From Stomorhina lunata (Eukaryota > Arthropoda > Insecta > Diptera > Rhiniidae), in assembly GCA_933228675.1 (NCBI GenBank), contig OW121742.1, positions 40,089,255 to 40,153,254 of the forward strand: a stretch of DNA of 64,000 nucleotides. Direction: 5' to 3'. The notes under the pieces are model-generated. The model was not told the origin of the DNA. It saw only the letters and a program-made list of their open reading frames with translations, and searched no databases. Below, piece by piece: positions 22,939-34,405 of the stretch. Numbering within the stretch: position 1 is the first letter of the stretch; every line of letters starts with the position of its first letter. Made by a program: the position numbers and the translations under genes.

Positions 22939-23850
22939 TTATACCCTTTACCACAATAGGTGGAAAGGGTATTATAAGTTTGTGCTGATGTATGTAACGC
23001 ATAGAAATATTTGTCTTAGATCCACCTTTTAGTATACCAATAGGCTTAGACTCACTTTTTGGGTCGATTTAGCGATGTCCGTCCGTCCGTCTGGCTGGTT
23101 GGACCCCCATGTAAACCTTGTAATCAAACTACAGGTCGCAGTTCTAAAGATAATTTAATGAAATTTGGCACAGATCATTTTTTTGATAATGGGACCATGG
23201 CTATTGAAATTCGTCAAAATTGGTTCATTATTTTTGGTACCCCCCATAGGTGCCACTTCCCGGAATTGATATATAACCACAAATATCAATATTTTTTGAT
23301 GAAATTTGAAACAAATATTTCTTATGTAAACTAAAATAACTGTACCAAATTTCGTTGTAATCGGTTCATTATTTTTGGTACCCCCATAGGTGCCACTGCC
23401 CGAAATTGATATATTAACCACAAATATCAATATTTTTGATGAAATTTGAAACAAATATTTCAAATATGTAAACTAAAATAACTGTACCAAATTTCGTTGC
23501 AATCGGTTCACATTTGACCATAGCTCCCATGAGACAAAAATCACTAAAACGCTCGTAAATCTAAAGATAATGAGAATTTTGAGTTTTTTTGTTGCATACA
23601 TAATTGTTGTAGAAACTGTAATCAATTTGCCAAATTTGGGGAAAATCGGTCCCCATTTGACCCTAGCTCTCATATAAGTCCAAATGACGGAAACAGCTTA
23701 AATATATAAGTTTTGACAAAATGTATTTATGGTGGCCAATTTTAGCAAATATTTATCTTTATACACGAAAAAGAACACCTTTCATATTAGTGGTGAAGGG
23801 TATCGTATGGTCGGGCTTGACCGACTATAGCACTTTCTTACTTGTTTTTT
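22939..23850 (+). mobile_element. Mini-me/Helentron-like non-autonomous element, copy 1
   Basis: The left end has TATACCCTTTACCAC folding with GTGGAAAGGGTA. The right end has GTGGTGAAGGGTATC, then a GTCGG/CCGAC hairpin (23811-23826), then CTTACTTGTTTT. Inside are a GTCGATTTAGCGATGTCC core and a short (GTCY)n run (23074-23101). A ~141-bp internal duplication gives two copies of a GGTTCATTATTTTTGGTACC segment (23222 and 23363) plus a partial third. Microsatellite core, subterminal inverted ACCCTT(C/T)ACCA and a 3' hairpin are the hallmarks I recall for dipteran mini-me/DINE-type (Helentron-associated) elements. The frames at 23059-23334, 23155-23463 and 23473-23673 are shadows inside the repeat. 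Confidence 0.75.
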
Positions 23851-24530
23851 TACGAAATTGTAAATTTGTTGGAATTTTAACTGTAAGACAACTTTACCCA
23901 TGGAAATCATAAGTTTTAAAAGTAAGGAAGTTATGATTCAAATTTAATTTAACTTAACAAAATTAGCTGAAATATAGCCAATTTTAAGCCACCTAAAAGT
24001 AGGCAACATATTTTAAATCAAATTTTAATTTAATTTTGTTTAACGTAAATGCCCATTTCAAAACTTTGAATACCTGTTTATTCAATATAATGTGCTAATC
24101 AGATTTGCACAAGCCTTCTTACATAAAAGGCTATGTTATGTATCAAATTTTGGTCCGGAAGAGGAGATACGAGTACAAATTGGACTCTATAATTTTATAT
24201 CCAATATTCTAAAATTTCAAACTTATTAATTTCTAATTTTTACCAATGACCTTATTCTTACAAAACTAAAAAACAGGGAAAGTTTAATCAACCCAAAAAG
24301 ATAATAATATTGTGATGTATCTTTATACCAGGGTATAGCTTTACAATTTTTGGATATCGAATTTTTGAGAAAAACTTAATGGTACAAGTTAAAATTGTAC
24401 TTTCTCCCCCATACAGATAAACAATGCTTTTCCACATATTTTTAGAACTTTTTGAAACTTTGTTCCAAAATCTCTTTTTAAAAGAAAAATTATTCAGGAT
24501 CGGAGCAGAAGGGGGTAGAAATACCCCACT
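23851..24530. other. Spacer, nothing recognised
   Basis: Mixed A/T-rich sequence without credible frames or clear repeats, lying between element copy 1 and a decayed reverse copy. Confidence 0.5.
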
Positions 24531-24534
24531 TTGA

Positions 24535-24870
24535 AATATGTACCGTTTTCAATGAAATTTGGTACGATCATTTCTGTTTACATTAACGGTATTCCTTTTC
24601 AATTTCATGAAAATATACTGATACATGAGGCCAAAATCTAAATTCCGGGAACCCAGATCTATGGGAGGTACCAAAAATAATAGACGATGTTAATAGCAAT
24701 GGTCCCATTATGAAAAGAAATTTTTGTGTCCAATTTTATCAAGTTACATTTAGTATTGCTATCTGTACATTGATTACAAGCTTTGCATGGGGGTCCAGCC
24801 AGCCGTTTAGACGAGTTATTCTAATCTATTGTTATACTTAAAGGTAGGTTTAAGACCAGTTTTTCTCATC
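24535..24870 (-). mobile_element. Decayed reverse copy of the copy-1 element (fragment)
   Basis: Blocks match the reverse-oriented copy at 36.1-36.9 kb in the same order: ATTCCGGGAACCC, then ATGGGAGGTACCA.AAATAAT, then CAATGGTCCCATTATG, then GATTACAAGCTTTGCATGGG, then GGGTCCAGCCAGCC, then TATACTTAAAGGTAGG. The terminal hairpins and the (GTCY)n run are lost. Divergence is clearly higher than between the two full copies, so this is an older insertion. Confidence 0.65.
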
Positions 24871-25221
24871 GAACGTTTTCGCAGACTTCAAGATTCATAT
24901 TAAAGAAAACGTGAATGAAGGTCGACGGGACATAATTTTCTCTAACACATTTTATCAAAGTCTCAATTTAGTTAAAAAGTGAACTTGGAAATGTTCAATG
25001 ATTAAGATCATATATCTCTAAAGTGATAAGACCGAATTAAGTAAGTTCTTCCACAAGAATATTACGGAAAAATCTGTGGCAATAAGGAAAAAGTGCTTAA
25101 GTCAGATTTTTTGGTTTAGCAGGAGAGCAATTTTAATTTTGAAATAAAAATTCGTGCTATTCTAGTGAGGACAATCATTTAAATTCGTTTATTATAAATA
25201 AGTTGTGAAAGAAGACTTGTA
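24871..25221. other. Short spacer, nothing recognised
   Basis: About 350 bp between two element copies. No frame or repeat stands out. Confidence 0.45.
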
Positions 25222-25359
25222 ATTATACCCTTCACCAATAGGTGAAAGGGTATTATAAGTTTGTGATTCCGTTTGTAATTTTTTTATTAGTGATCGTAGA
25301 CCCCATAAAAATTATACCGATCGACTCAGAATCGGGAGGAGAATCGATTAAGCGATGTC

Positions 25360-25391
<32 letters not shown>

Positions 25392-27941
25392 CGTCTGTCT
25401 GTCTGTCTGTTGAAATCAAGTTTCCGAAGCCCCTGGAGGATGGACCTACATAAATTATATATCAGATTTTAGGAAATTCTCCCGCAATGAACGCTATTAA
25501 ATTTCATTAAAATCGGTTTATAAACACCGAAAATATCGAAAAAATACCAAAAATTAGACGAAAATTTTAAAATTTTTGATTGAAACACACTTTTAAATAA
25601 CAAGAGAAAAAAGATACTCCTGGTGTACATGTGATAACATATTATATATCAGATTGTAGGAAATGGTTCCCCAAAGCACTCTGTAAAATTTTATCAAAAT
25701 CGGTCCATAAACCACTGAGATATCGCCAAAACACTAAATTTGATGTATCGCAAATTGCCCAAAGTACGCATTAGAGAATGTTTGTTGAAAAAATGAAATG
25801 CAGAAATAGGAAAAACCATCCTCCTTTAGCACCGACATACATAAATTTTATATCAGAGTTTAGGAAATTCCCCCGCCAAGCACGTTATTCAATTTTATCA
25901 AAAGCGGTCCATAAACAACTGAGATATCGCCAAAACACTACTTGTGATGTACAGCAAATTGCCCAAAGTACGTGTCTAAGAAATTTTGTTAACATTTTGT
26001 AAGTATTGTTTCAGCGATATCTCAGGTGTTTATGGACCGATTGTGATGAAATTTGACAGCGTTCTTCGTGGGAGGATTTCCTAAAATCTCATATATAAAC
26101 TCCACAAATCTGATTATGAATACCATTCAAATTGTACCGATCGACTCAGAATCGGCAGGATAATCGAATTCACGACGTCCGTCCGTCCGTCTGTTTGTCT
26201 GTCCGTCCGTCTGTTTGTCTGTCCGTCCGTCTACCTGGCTGTCCTTTTTTCAGTTGTAGTCAAGTTTTTGGAGCTCCTGTTTTGTCGATATATCAGATGT
26301 TTATTTTGATGAAATGTAATAGCGTACTTCGCAGGGGATTACCTAAATTCTGATGCATTCGGTAATTTGTGGTAGATATAATTTAGTGTTTAAGCGATAT
26401 TACAGGTGTTTGATCGACAGTGATGAAATTCAGGGTGGAACGATATCCTAAAATTTTGTGTAAAATGCATATGGGTATACCTTCCAGGAGCTCCACAAAT
26501 CTGATTTTAGCAGACAGACTCATTGCATTTATCTTAATTTTGTGTCTGACTTTTGAACATTATGATAACATTTGAGAATGTACTATATATCAAATTATAG
26601 GTAATCTTCCTAGGAAGTACAAAAATGCAGCTAAGTACATGATACCCGTTCAAAACCTACATAATCTCACATATTAACGAAAGTTTTTTAATTGCAATAG
26701 GGAGAAATCCGTTCACGTTTGACAATTGCTCCCGTATAACTTCGCCTAAGGCAATCTCTTAGTAGCTAATAAATGACAAATTATAATAGATACGATGATG
26801 ACATTTAGTATAAAGACGTTGTACAATATCGTTATTCAGGGCGATAGCGCCTAAAATAAACTTTCTAGAGGCACAACATTTGACAAAAGTATTTCTGATC
26901 CCTTGAAAAGTTCGGTATTGAAAATGGGCCCATATAACCCCGACCGATAATCACATTAATGCTGATAAATTAAATCACATTATAATTGCACAAAGAACTA
27001 GAGCAAAACTTTCCAAACATCCATCGGACAGATCGAAAAACAATACATCCCAAATATTATTGATGAAGTATTCATTTTAATTAGTTAACTAACTTCAGAT
27101 TAATAAGTAAATCTTCAATAACTTTTCCGACAAAGCTGATATCCATCCATTCAAAAGCTATATATTTCACATATGTATCTAAAACTAAGAGTTTATACCC
27201 TATAATTCTAAGGCTTGTATACATTGACAATCATTGTTAAAGCTTTGACCTAAATCACTCCGCTTACTTCAGAGTTTTACATAACTAATCAAGAACTTTT
27301 ACTAGTTGGATAATTCGTACGAATTAAAGTACACAACCCTGACTGGGCACTGTGTTTTTGGGTTACATGCCAGAATACTTAATCTTCATCAAATCGATGT
27401 GCTTTGCAAATCTAAGGGCATCTACATTTTGTAGCATCTTTTCTGCAAGGTTTATCTGGTCTATCGAACTTTATTAAATGTTCGTAAAATATGTGTCTAT
27501 TTTGTTCCGAAGCTAATGGCTGGCTTAAATAAGCATTCTCTGCTTGTAGTCTAGTGATCATTATCTTTCACAAAGGGACCACTTTAGAACCCAAGTGATA
27601 CTGCCTTCGACATCAGCCACCTGCCCAACCTAACCTTTGGGTCCATAACTATTCTAGATGATAACGCCACCGAAAAGCTTTTCGTTTTCCGACTCTTAAT
27701 TTTAAAGACTCTTTGCATATAATACTAGTATAACGAAATATTGCTAGAAATTATATTTAGTATGAACAAAAGAAAATGAATGTACATATTAAGTATTTGT
27801 GTGGGGCCCAACTAAGTCAGTAATCAATAACTATATTATTATCAATAAATTCTTACAATTTTGTACTTTACTTTTGGAACACCATTGGTGAAGGGTATCC
27901 AAGATTCGGCAAAGCCGAATATACCACTCTTACTTGTTTTT
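25222..27941 (+). mobile_element. Long mini-me/Helentron-like element, second lineage
   Basis: The left end ATACCCTTCACC folds with GGTGAAAGGGTAT. The right end is GGTGAAGGGTATCC, a GATTCGGCAAAGCCGAAT hairpin (27903-27920), then CTTACTTGTTTTT. It holds two core-plus-(GTCY)n blocks, ACCGATCGACTCAGAATCG followed by GTCY at 25357-25410 and again at 26176-26245, and a repeated GATATCGCCAAAACACTA segment near 25724 and 25922. The duplicated core suggests a nested or tandem insertion. No transposase or Rep/helicase coding is visible, so it is non-autonomous or degraded. The small frames inside (25242-26353) are not genes. Confidence 0.65.
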
Positions 27942-29290
27942 CTATAATTTGTTTAAGCTTTTATTCCTAATACACATTAAAAAAAAGATAAGCAAAAAGC
28001 AATTATGCTATAACTTTCTAAAAGATCATACAAAATAATTGAAACTTTGCCCATGGGTACTTTAGAATATCAAGATTTCAAAGCTGAGCTTAACTCAAAT
28101 TTGGCTTAAGTCGACTTAAGCAGTTTTTCCTTATTTCCACAGATATATAAGATACAGAATTAAGATATATAGATTTTGAATGGATATTTATTGGAAAAGT
28201 TTATATTTAATTATGAAAATCTCTGAAGAGCTCTTTTTTAAATCGGTCCATTGACTTAAAAAAGAGCTCTTCATTAATAATATTAGGAAGGCAGTTTTTT
28301 TCTCGATCTAGCCTTAGGCACATCAAGTTTTAGTTAAATATGTAAGACGTCATTGGCATTTCAATATTGACTTTTTGTCACGGATGTTTCTGTACCGATG
28401 AAATTTGATATCAAGACTAATTTTTTTCCTAATATAATTCATCTCGGTTCAACTTCAAAGTTCAACTTGGTCATATACGAAACATTTCAGTCTGACATGG
28501 CCAAATGGACTCTCCTGCAGATCATGAAATTTCATTGGCAATTATATAATATTTATTATATCTAAAAATTATACTTTGTTTTATCAAAAATTGTCTAAAA
28601 GATTCACTGAAATTTGTTTTGTTGCTAAATAAATACTTTATTATAATTAGAAGTTAAAACTATATTTTCAAACATCAATTCTTGATGCATCTTAAAATCT
28701 TAAAAAAAACAAATACAGGACAATTAAGTACAATTAATTACTTTAAAGCATCTATGTATAGGCTCCAACAATGGGGTTCCAAAAAAATGGAATGGTGTAC
28801 AAAAATATTCTTTGATTAAAATGCATAATACTTGTTGCATATTTTTAGGAGGTTCAATAGAAATCATTTAAACAAAAAGTTTTGTATAAAACGCCAAAGT
28901 CTTACTTGTTTCAATTGAAAAGCGAACATTATAGCTTTGCATTCAGTATCTTCTATGTTACAAAAAACTTTATGACAATAATATCTCAAAACTCCTAGAA
29001 ATATGCAAAACTATTTCATCCAAAACATGAATTCGAATAAATTGAAAACTGAGAAATTTATGTAATAGTTGGATTGAAACATATAAACATTTTGTATTCG
29101 AGAGCTATTAATCAATACTATTATTATTGGACGCTTCATCTTTAGCCGCAAAAAAGGCCTCAGTTGCTTAATGTCATAGGTAAAATTTGATAGACCAAAG
29201 TTTGCAAAATAGGGCGAAAGCAATTCGCAGTCAATGCGATTTTGTCCCTTAAAGGTTTAAATAATGTTTTTCACTTTTCGATATACTAGA
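27942..29290. other. Spacer with weak minus-strand frame
   Basis: Mixed sequence. A minus frame at 29011-29223 extends upstream without a stop and starts QNRIDCELLSPYFANFG; it has mixed composition but no domain I know. Paired motif copies lie at 28836-28853 (minus) and 28992-29010 (plus), AACCTCCTAAAAATATGC-like. Nothing else is supported. Confidence 0.4.
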
Positions 29291-29329
29291 GGCTTATTCT
29301 AAATTACTGATCTCATAATCTTGTCGATT

Positions 29330-29690
29330 ATTAGTTTTTTATAAGCTTTAGAATCGACTGATCATGGACAGTCTACTTGACTGACCGTCGATTGGCCTGC
29401 AGTGTGAAAATACTCAAAACTTTAGTTTAATTTTCATTGACCAGCTCCAACCACTGATTAGGCTGGTTTCGGTGGTGCCAGGCATTCTTTTTATACGAAG
29501 CTTATACGAAATTTTAAGTATCTGTCGAATCTTAGCTTTCCATGATAGATCAACTTCACTTTAGGATCATTCAAAAAAGCCTTTTGATTTTTTGATGTTT
29601 TCGTAGGTAACATCTTCTTTTGGCGTCCATTGAATGCATTATCCCCAGTTCTCATTTCACCACATTTAAGAAATTTTCAAACAAGTCTTT
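29330..29690 (-). pseudogene. Possible eroded transposase-like remnant (uncertain)
   Basis: On the minus strand, frames broken by several stops contain stretches such as SMDAKRRCYLRKHQKIKRLF and ISYKLRIKRMP, reminiscent of the basic helix-turn-helix region of Tc1/mariner-type transposases (a resemblance from memory, not an alignment). No catalytic D,D residues, terminal inverted repeats or TA duplications were found. It may be an old coding relic of another kind, or chance. Confidence 0.15.
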
Positions 29691-29796
29691 TTTTAATTTA
29701 AATAAAGATTTTGAATTTAGCTATTCGAGTTGTAGTAGATCCAAATTTGCCTATTCGAGTAGAATCAAAATTAACCGGGTTTGATACAAAATTGCT

Positions 29797-29807
29797 TAGT
29801 ATACCTT
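29797..29807. repeat. Left flanking direct repeat of MITE (11 bp)
   Basis: TAGTATACCTT directly precedes the inverted-repeat element and recurs exactly at 30196-30206 on its other side, the expected pattern of a target-site duplication. Confidence 0.7.
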
Positions 29808-30195
29808 GGAGCGGTTCGCCTTCCATACAAAACAAAAAGATGTGTCAGTCACCCCCTTGGATTAAAGATAATGTTAAAACAATTCTAAACATTTTATTTT
29901 ATTTTTTTACCACGCCTACAAATACCGCCCTTTTAGTGTTTTGTTTACTGTGTCGCCATTTTAAGTCCGATCATAACATTTTATATATCGGTATTCGCGG
30001 CTTTGTAAGGGCTACATTTCTCTCTTTGATAGTTTTTTCTACCATGTCAATTTAAAGATGGCTACACAGTTAACAAAATAAAATAGGGTGGCATTTGTAG
30101 GTGTGGTAAAAAAATAAACAAATATTTTTAGATTTATTTTGACATTATCTTTAATCCCAGGGGGTGACTGACTCAACTTTTTTTTCGAACCACTC
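29808..30195. mobile_element. 388-bp MITE with ~160-bp terminal inverted repeats
   Basis: The left end (GGAGCGGTTCG) and right end (CGAACCACTC) are inverted. The arms then match over roughly 160 bp, including GTCAGTCACCCCC, GGATTAAAGATAATGT, TTTTTTTACCAC.CCTACAA and the GTTTACTGTGT block, leaving a ~70-bp centre. Exact 11-bp direct repeats flank it. Long inverted ends with a 9-11 bp target duplication fit Mutator-like MITEs, though superfamily assignment is an inference. The 114-codon plus frame at 29711-30055 lies mostly within one arm and is not a gene. Confidence 0.82.
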
Positions 30196-30206
30196 TAGTA
30201 TACCTT
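30196..30206. repeat. Right flanking direct repeat of MITE (11 bp)
   Basis: TAGTATACCTT, identical to 29797-29807. The flanking DNA contains many AGTATACTTT(A)AGG motifs, so insertion into a copy of that motif is likely. Confidence 0.7.
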
Positions 30207-30269
30207 AAGGAGGTACCAAACAAACTAAAAGATGCAAGGATCCTTTAATATCTATATTAATTACTAAGT

Positions 30270-31200
30270 TTTTTGGAATTACTTTGGCTTATATTATAAA
30301 GTATAATTTTAATAACCTCCAGAAAGTATGCATCATAATTATATCAGAAATAATTTAAATCTACTTCTAAAGAGATTTTAACGCTTGTGATCTGTAACAG
30401 CAATAAAGTAACGACGAATTAAAATTTAAGTTTAGTATACTTTTAGGATCATCAGAAAGATTATTATATTACAAATATGGCACTTTTTCTTAAGCCATAC
30501 GATTTATATATAAACCAAAACATTTTCAAAGTTTTAAAACTTAGTTAAACTAGTTCGAGGTCTGCTTTTTTTAAGTATTATATATTTATAAAGTAAAATT
30601 TGTATAACCTCCTCAAAGTATACACCATAATTATATAAGAAATCTCATTAATATGAATCTACTTCTAGAAGTGTTCTTAACACTAGTGATCACTTACAGC
30701 AACAAAACAAAGACGAATTAAGAAACGGAAAGATATTTAAATTTAGTATACTTTAAGGGGTATAAGGTAGATCATTATAAATATTACAAACAAGGCACAT
30801 TTTCTTAAGCAATAAGACTTACATTTATAAAAAAAAAAAACATTAAAAAATTAGTTAAACGTGCTCCAGGTCTGCGGTTTTAAGTATTATTTATAAAGTA
30901 TAATTTTTATTACCTCCTAAAAGTATATATCATAATTTTATCAGAAATTTTACTAATTTAAATCTTCTTCTTAAAGTGATCTCAACACTTGCGATATATA
31001 ACATTAACAAATTTAAGACTTATCGAAAACTGGAAAATTAGTATACTTTTAGGGGTATCAGAAAATATTACATTTTCTTAAGCAATAAGGTTTTGATTTT
31101 ATAATTTAAATAACGACATTTTCAATATTTTAAGAATTAGTTAAACGAGATCTAGGTCTGGGGCCAAATCACTGCATTCGACATCAATCGAAAACTAAGA
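30270..31200 (+). repeat. ~273-315 bp tandem repeat, three copies
   Basis: Each copy runs CTTAAGC.ATA, then TTAGTTAAAC and AGGTCTG, then TTAAGTATTATATATTTATA-like, ACCTCCTCAAAGTATACACC, CTTCTAGAAGTG-like, AACACT.GTGAT and TTTAGTATACTTTAAGGGGT. Anchor CACATTTTCTTAAGC-type starts lie at 30481, 30796 and about 31070 (spacings 315 and 273). Within each unit the ACCTCC..AAAGTAT and ATACTTT..AGG motifs form an inverted pair ~130 bp apart, suggesting that the unit includes a tiny inverted-repeat element. Divergence is substantial. Confidence 0.7.
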
Positions 31201-31560
31201 CTTTTAGGCAAATACGAAAAATTTGCCTTAGGGGTTTTCAAAATATATTATTTTGCCAAAAATTACTAAAATTCAATATCTAAATATATTACTAAGATTA
31301 TCCTGAAAGTATGCTATATAAATTTCTAAAACACTTTATATTTTTTGATAGATATCGAATGCTGCGATTAGGCCCCTGGTGTATTTAGTATATTTTATTA
31401 AGTACCTGGTAGTCCGAGCCTTGCTCGGAGCTTTATGATAAGCATTTTGAGGAAAATTTTAAAGTTTTTATATATTTTATATTATAAAGTGCTAAAATAA
31501 ATTTAGAGGAAAGACATTGTAGAAATATTCAGTTAATTTTGAATTATTTGATTTATTTTG
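31200..31560. other. Spacer, nothing recognised
   Basis: About 360 bp of mixed sequence between two tandem arrays. One more CCTGAAAGTATGCTA motif lies at 31300. No credible frame. Confidence 0.4.
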
Positions 31561-32250
31561 TCCGACCAACACATAGTTTGCATAGTTTGCATAGTTTACA
31601 GTTTAACTCATTTTGAATAATTTTGGAAATTATTCATATCAACAGAAACCTCTGTCGACTCATGCGCAACAACTTTGCTAAAGATTATAGTCTGATCAAA
31701 TGCACAGTTTACGATTTAATTTATTTTGAGTAGTTTTCTGTGGCGCCACCTGTCGGACTTTGCTTATTATAATTCATAAACCTTTTTCGGCTTATCCGTA
31801 ACAACTTTGCTGAAGATTATAGCATGATTAAATGTACAGCATACGATTAAATTGACTTTGAGTAAATTTCAGTAGCGCCACCTGTCGAAATTTCTTCATA
31901 TCAACTAAGAAACCTTCGTCGGCTCATGTGCAACAACTTTGCTAAAGATTGTAGCATGATTAAATGTACAGATTACGATTAAATTGACTTTGAGTAAGTT
32001 TCTGTAGCGCCACCTGTCGGAAATTATTCATACCAACTTAAAAGCCTTCGTCGGCTCATGCGCTACAACTTTGCTAAAGATCATAGCATGATCAAATGTA
32101 CAGTTTACGATTTAATTAATTTTTAGTAATTTTCAGTGGCGCCATCTGTCGGAAATTAGTCTTATCAACTTTAAAACCTTCGCCGGCTTATCCGCAACAT
32201 CTTCGCTAAAGAGCATAACACAATCAAATTCACAGTTTACTATTCTATAA
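31560..32250 (+). repeat. 132-bp tandem repeat, four to five copies
   Basis: The motif TGGCGCCACCTGTCGG (or TAGCGCCACC) occurs at 31741, 31873, 32005 and 32137, spaced exactly 132 bp. Each unit also carries CAACAACTTTGCTAAAGAT, ATCAAATGTACAGTTTACG and CCTTCGTCGGCTCATG. A partial unit precedes the first (31560-31680) and the last is cut short near 32250. Units are notably more G+C-rich than the window and lack indels despite substitutions. Confidence 0.88.
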
Positions 32251-32259
32251 AGAACATAC

Positions 32260-32901
32260 ATACAGACAAACATTCATTTGTTTAAAATAATACTAATTTT
32301 TCCCCCTTTTTATTCCCTAATTTCTAAATGTTCCATATGTATATTTGGTACTTTTTTGGTGCCAATTGAATTCGGTACATTTTTTTTAAACGCATTTAAC
32401 ATAATGTATAATGTTCCTATTCATATTACTTTGGAGATGTTAAGTTATCATTATATCCCTTTTTTACCCATTTTGGCTCCAAAATCAAAAAAGTACCAAA
32501 TACGTGTTTCATGTTTTTTTTACATCTATTGATTGCAGTACCAAGTTTCTTTCTATATTCTTTAGTTTAAAATATAAGAGTGGGTTAAAAAGGTGCCAAA
32601 AAACTATTTTCACCCTTTTTTACCCCCTATCGGACATAGTTTCAAAAAAGTACCAAACACCTGTCCGCTTATTTTCAAAGCTGTTTAAAACGTAATTTTA
32701 ATTTTGTTTCTATAAATATTACTTTAGGAGACATAGCGTTTTCGATTTTTTCCCCTTTTTACCCGTTTTTACCCTCTTAGAGATAAAAGTTCCAAAAGTC
32801 CCTTCTTCTTCGACCTATACATCAAAAAAGATACCCACTGTCCAAATTTTATCAAAATCGTTAGAGCCGTTTTCGAGATAGCCATTCTATATATATATAT
32901 A

Positions 32902-32940
<39 letters not shown>
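32260..32940 (+). mobile_element. Retroposon-tail-like repeat ending in (TA)n
   Basis: Three degenerate ~150-bp blocks alternate CCCTTTTTTACCCC with CAAAAAAGTACCAAA (around 32450-32500, 32610-32660 and 32745-32800). These are followed by CAAATTTTATCAAAATCG, then GAGCCGTTTTCGAGATAG, and a (TA)n tract at 32888-32939. A 'GTTAGAGCCGTTTTCGAGAT' phrase just before a simple-repeat tail is what I recall from 3' ends of insect non-LTR retroposons. It may form one element with the 132-bp array. No reverse transcriptase is visible, and the plus frames at 32278-32695 are not coding. Confidence 0.35.
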
Positions 32941-32942
<2 letters not shown>

Positions 32943-33931
32943 TTATTGCTCGTTTAAGAATATAAGATTGTTTTTGTCAAATATTATCATATTCTTCGGA
33001 TATCATCTCCAGGAAAAGCTAGTCGCAATATACATACACACTATGTTGAACATTTTGTATTGCACTAGTTTAATCATTTTCCTCATATTTGGGTTTCCAC
33101 TGAGTTTTAAATCAAAGAAAATTATAATAAAATTATTAAATATTTGAAACCACCTTAAAGTATGCATCACAATTTATCTTCTAACATACCTCTGCCAAGT
33201 TTCGAAGTCAATATGAATATTAATCTTATCTGTTTATCAGTAATGTTGTTTAAAAGCTTCAATAATTTTTTAAATATTTTTCTTCTTTTCCTTTTTATTG
33301 TGTATCTTTTGAAGTATTTTCGCCTTAAATTATTCTATATATTAGACATTTTAGATTTTATTTTGTGGTGTATTTAAGTAAGCCTATGTATGGGTATGTG
33401 AGTATTCCAAGATTATGTCTGTATGTGTTTGAGAAAATTTTCTTTGTTTTTATTGTTTTTTTGGGGCAAACTGGCGAGCTTGTATTACTAAATGTTTTAG
33501 GTCTTTTTTTGCCCAACAACATTTACTTTTTGTTTCCAGGATTTTGTATTATTGTTTTTTTTTTTCTATGTAATTCTAAATTCCATTGCAAGACAATTTC
33601 ATTTTGTCTGGCCCCAAACAGTAGGCTATAAAATTTATTGCAAACAAAAGAAAAATACCGAAAATAGAATATTCAAAAAAAAAAAAAAGAAAAATGTTGA
33701 ATAGACACTAGAACTGCAGACGGCGACAATTAATTAAAGTCCACAAAAAAATTGAAATTCCTATACTCGTAAAAAAAGGGTGTAGATTTTTTTTTGGTTA
33801 AAGAACACAAACAAGAAACAAAAACCAAAAATTATGACATTAAAGTGCGATATTTTGTAAAACTACGAGTATTCTAAATTTTTTTTGTATACAATATTTT
33901 TAATCAATGCATATTTTTTTTTTGTTTTCAG
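32941..33931. other. Spacer upstream of the UTR-like exon
   Basis: Mixed sequence. The plus frames 33162-33377 and 33365-33631 are hydrophobic low-complexity and unsupported. GGCTATAAAAT at about 33625-33634 is a TATA-box-like match that could serve a start near 33657. A motif CCTTAAAGTATGCATCA lies at 33152. Confidence 0.4.
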
Positions 33932-33990
33932 TGAAAATTCCCTTAAGCAAATTGTAATTGTTTTTTCTATTTTTCTCTGTTTCTTTCTAG

Positions 33991-34314
33991 AGTATAGACA
34001 AGTCGAACGAAGAATTGCTTTAATAAATTAAAGAAAAATTTGCTTAGAAAAAAGACATTTTTCTTTTCACAATAAAAAGCATTGGTTTGCTGGTGTGCCT
34101 TTGTTTTCATTGTCATTGAATAAATATAAAAAAATAAGGAAAAAGTTATAAATTAAATATAAAAAAATTATTATTAAACAAATTTAGTGAAAAAACAATA
34201 ATTAAATAAAAACGAATAAATTAAAATAAACTATTAAAATCGTATAAAAACGAAATTCAAATCAAAGAATTTTAGCAAGAAGACCTAAAAATTAAAAATT
34301 GCAGACAACTACAG
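33991..34314 (+). other. Candidate plus-strand 5'UTR exon
   Basis: An excellent acceptor (TTTCTCTGTTTCTTTCTAG) ends at 33990 and a consensus donor ACAG/GTGAGT follows 34314. A second good acceptor (TTTTTGTTTTCAG) ends at 33931. The body is A-rich with many AAATAAA and AACAATA runs and no long open frame, typical of fly untranslated leaders. If the TATAAAA near 33627 is used instead, the exon could start near 33657 and be first. Strand and donor are clear; gene identity is unknown. Confidence 0.45.
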
Positions 34315-34397
34315 GTGAGTTAATTTTGAACAAAACACAAATTATTTAAGTATTTAAATCTACTTGAACTTATTCATGTTAAAAGAACAACATATTT

Positions 34398-34405
34398 ATA
34401 TAGAC
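34398..34405. repeat. hAT target-site duplication, left
   Basis: ATATAGAC, 8 bp, identical to 35187-35194 on the other side of the foldback element. Confidence 0.88.

Noticed and set aside
23059..23463. Pair of overlapping ~100-codon frames on both strands
   Set aside because: They lie inside the mini-me-like element and arise from its ~141-bp internal duplication.
29330..29690. Confident call of a Tc1/mariner element
   Set aside because: Only a vague basic helix-turn-helix resemblance; no terminal repeats, TA duplication or catalytic residues, so kept only as a low-confidence relic.
29711..30055. 114-codon plus-strand frame
   Set aside because: Most of it lies in the left arm and centre of the MITE, and no domain is recognisable.
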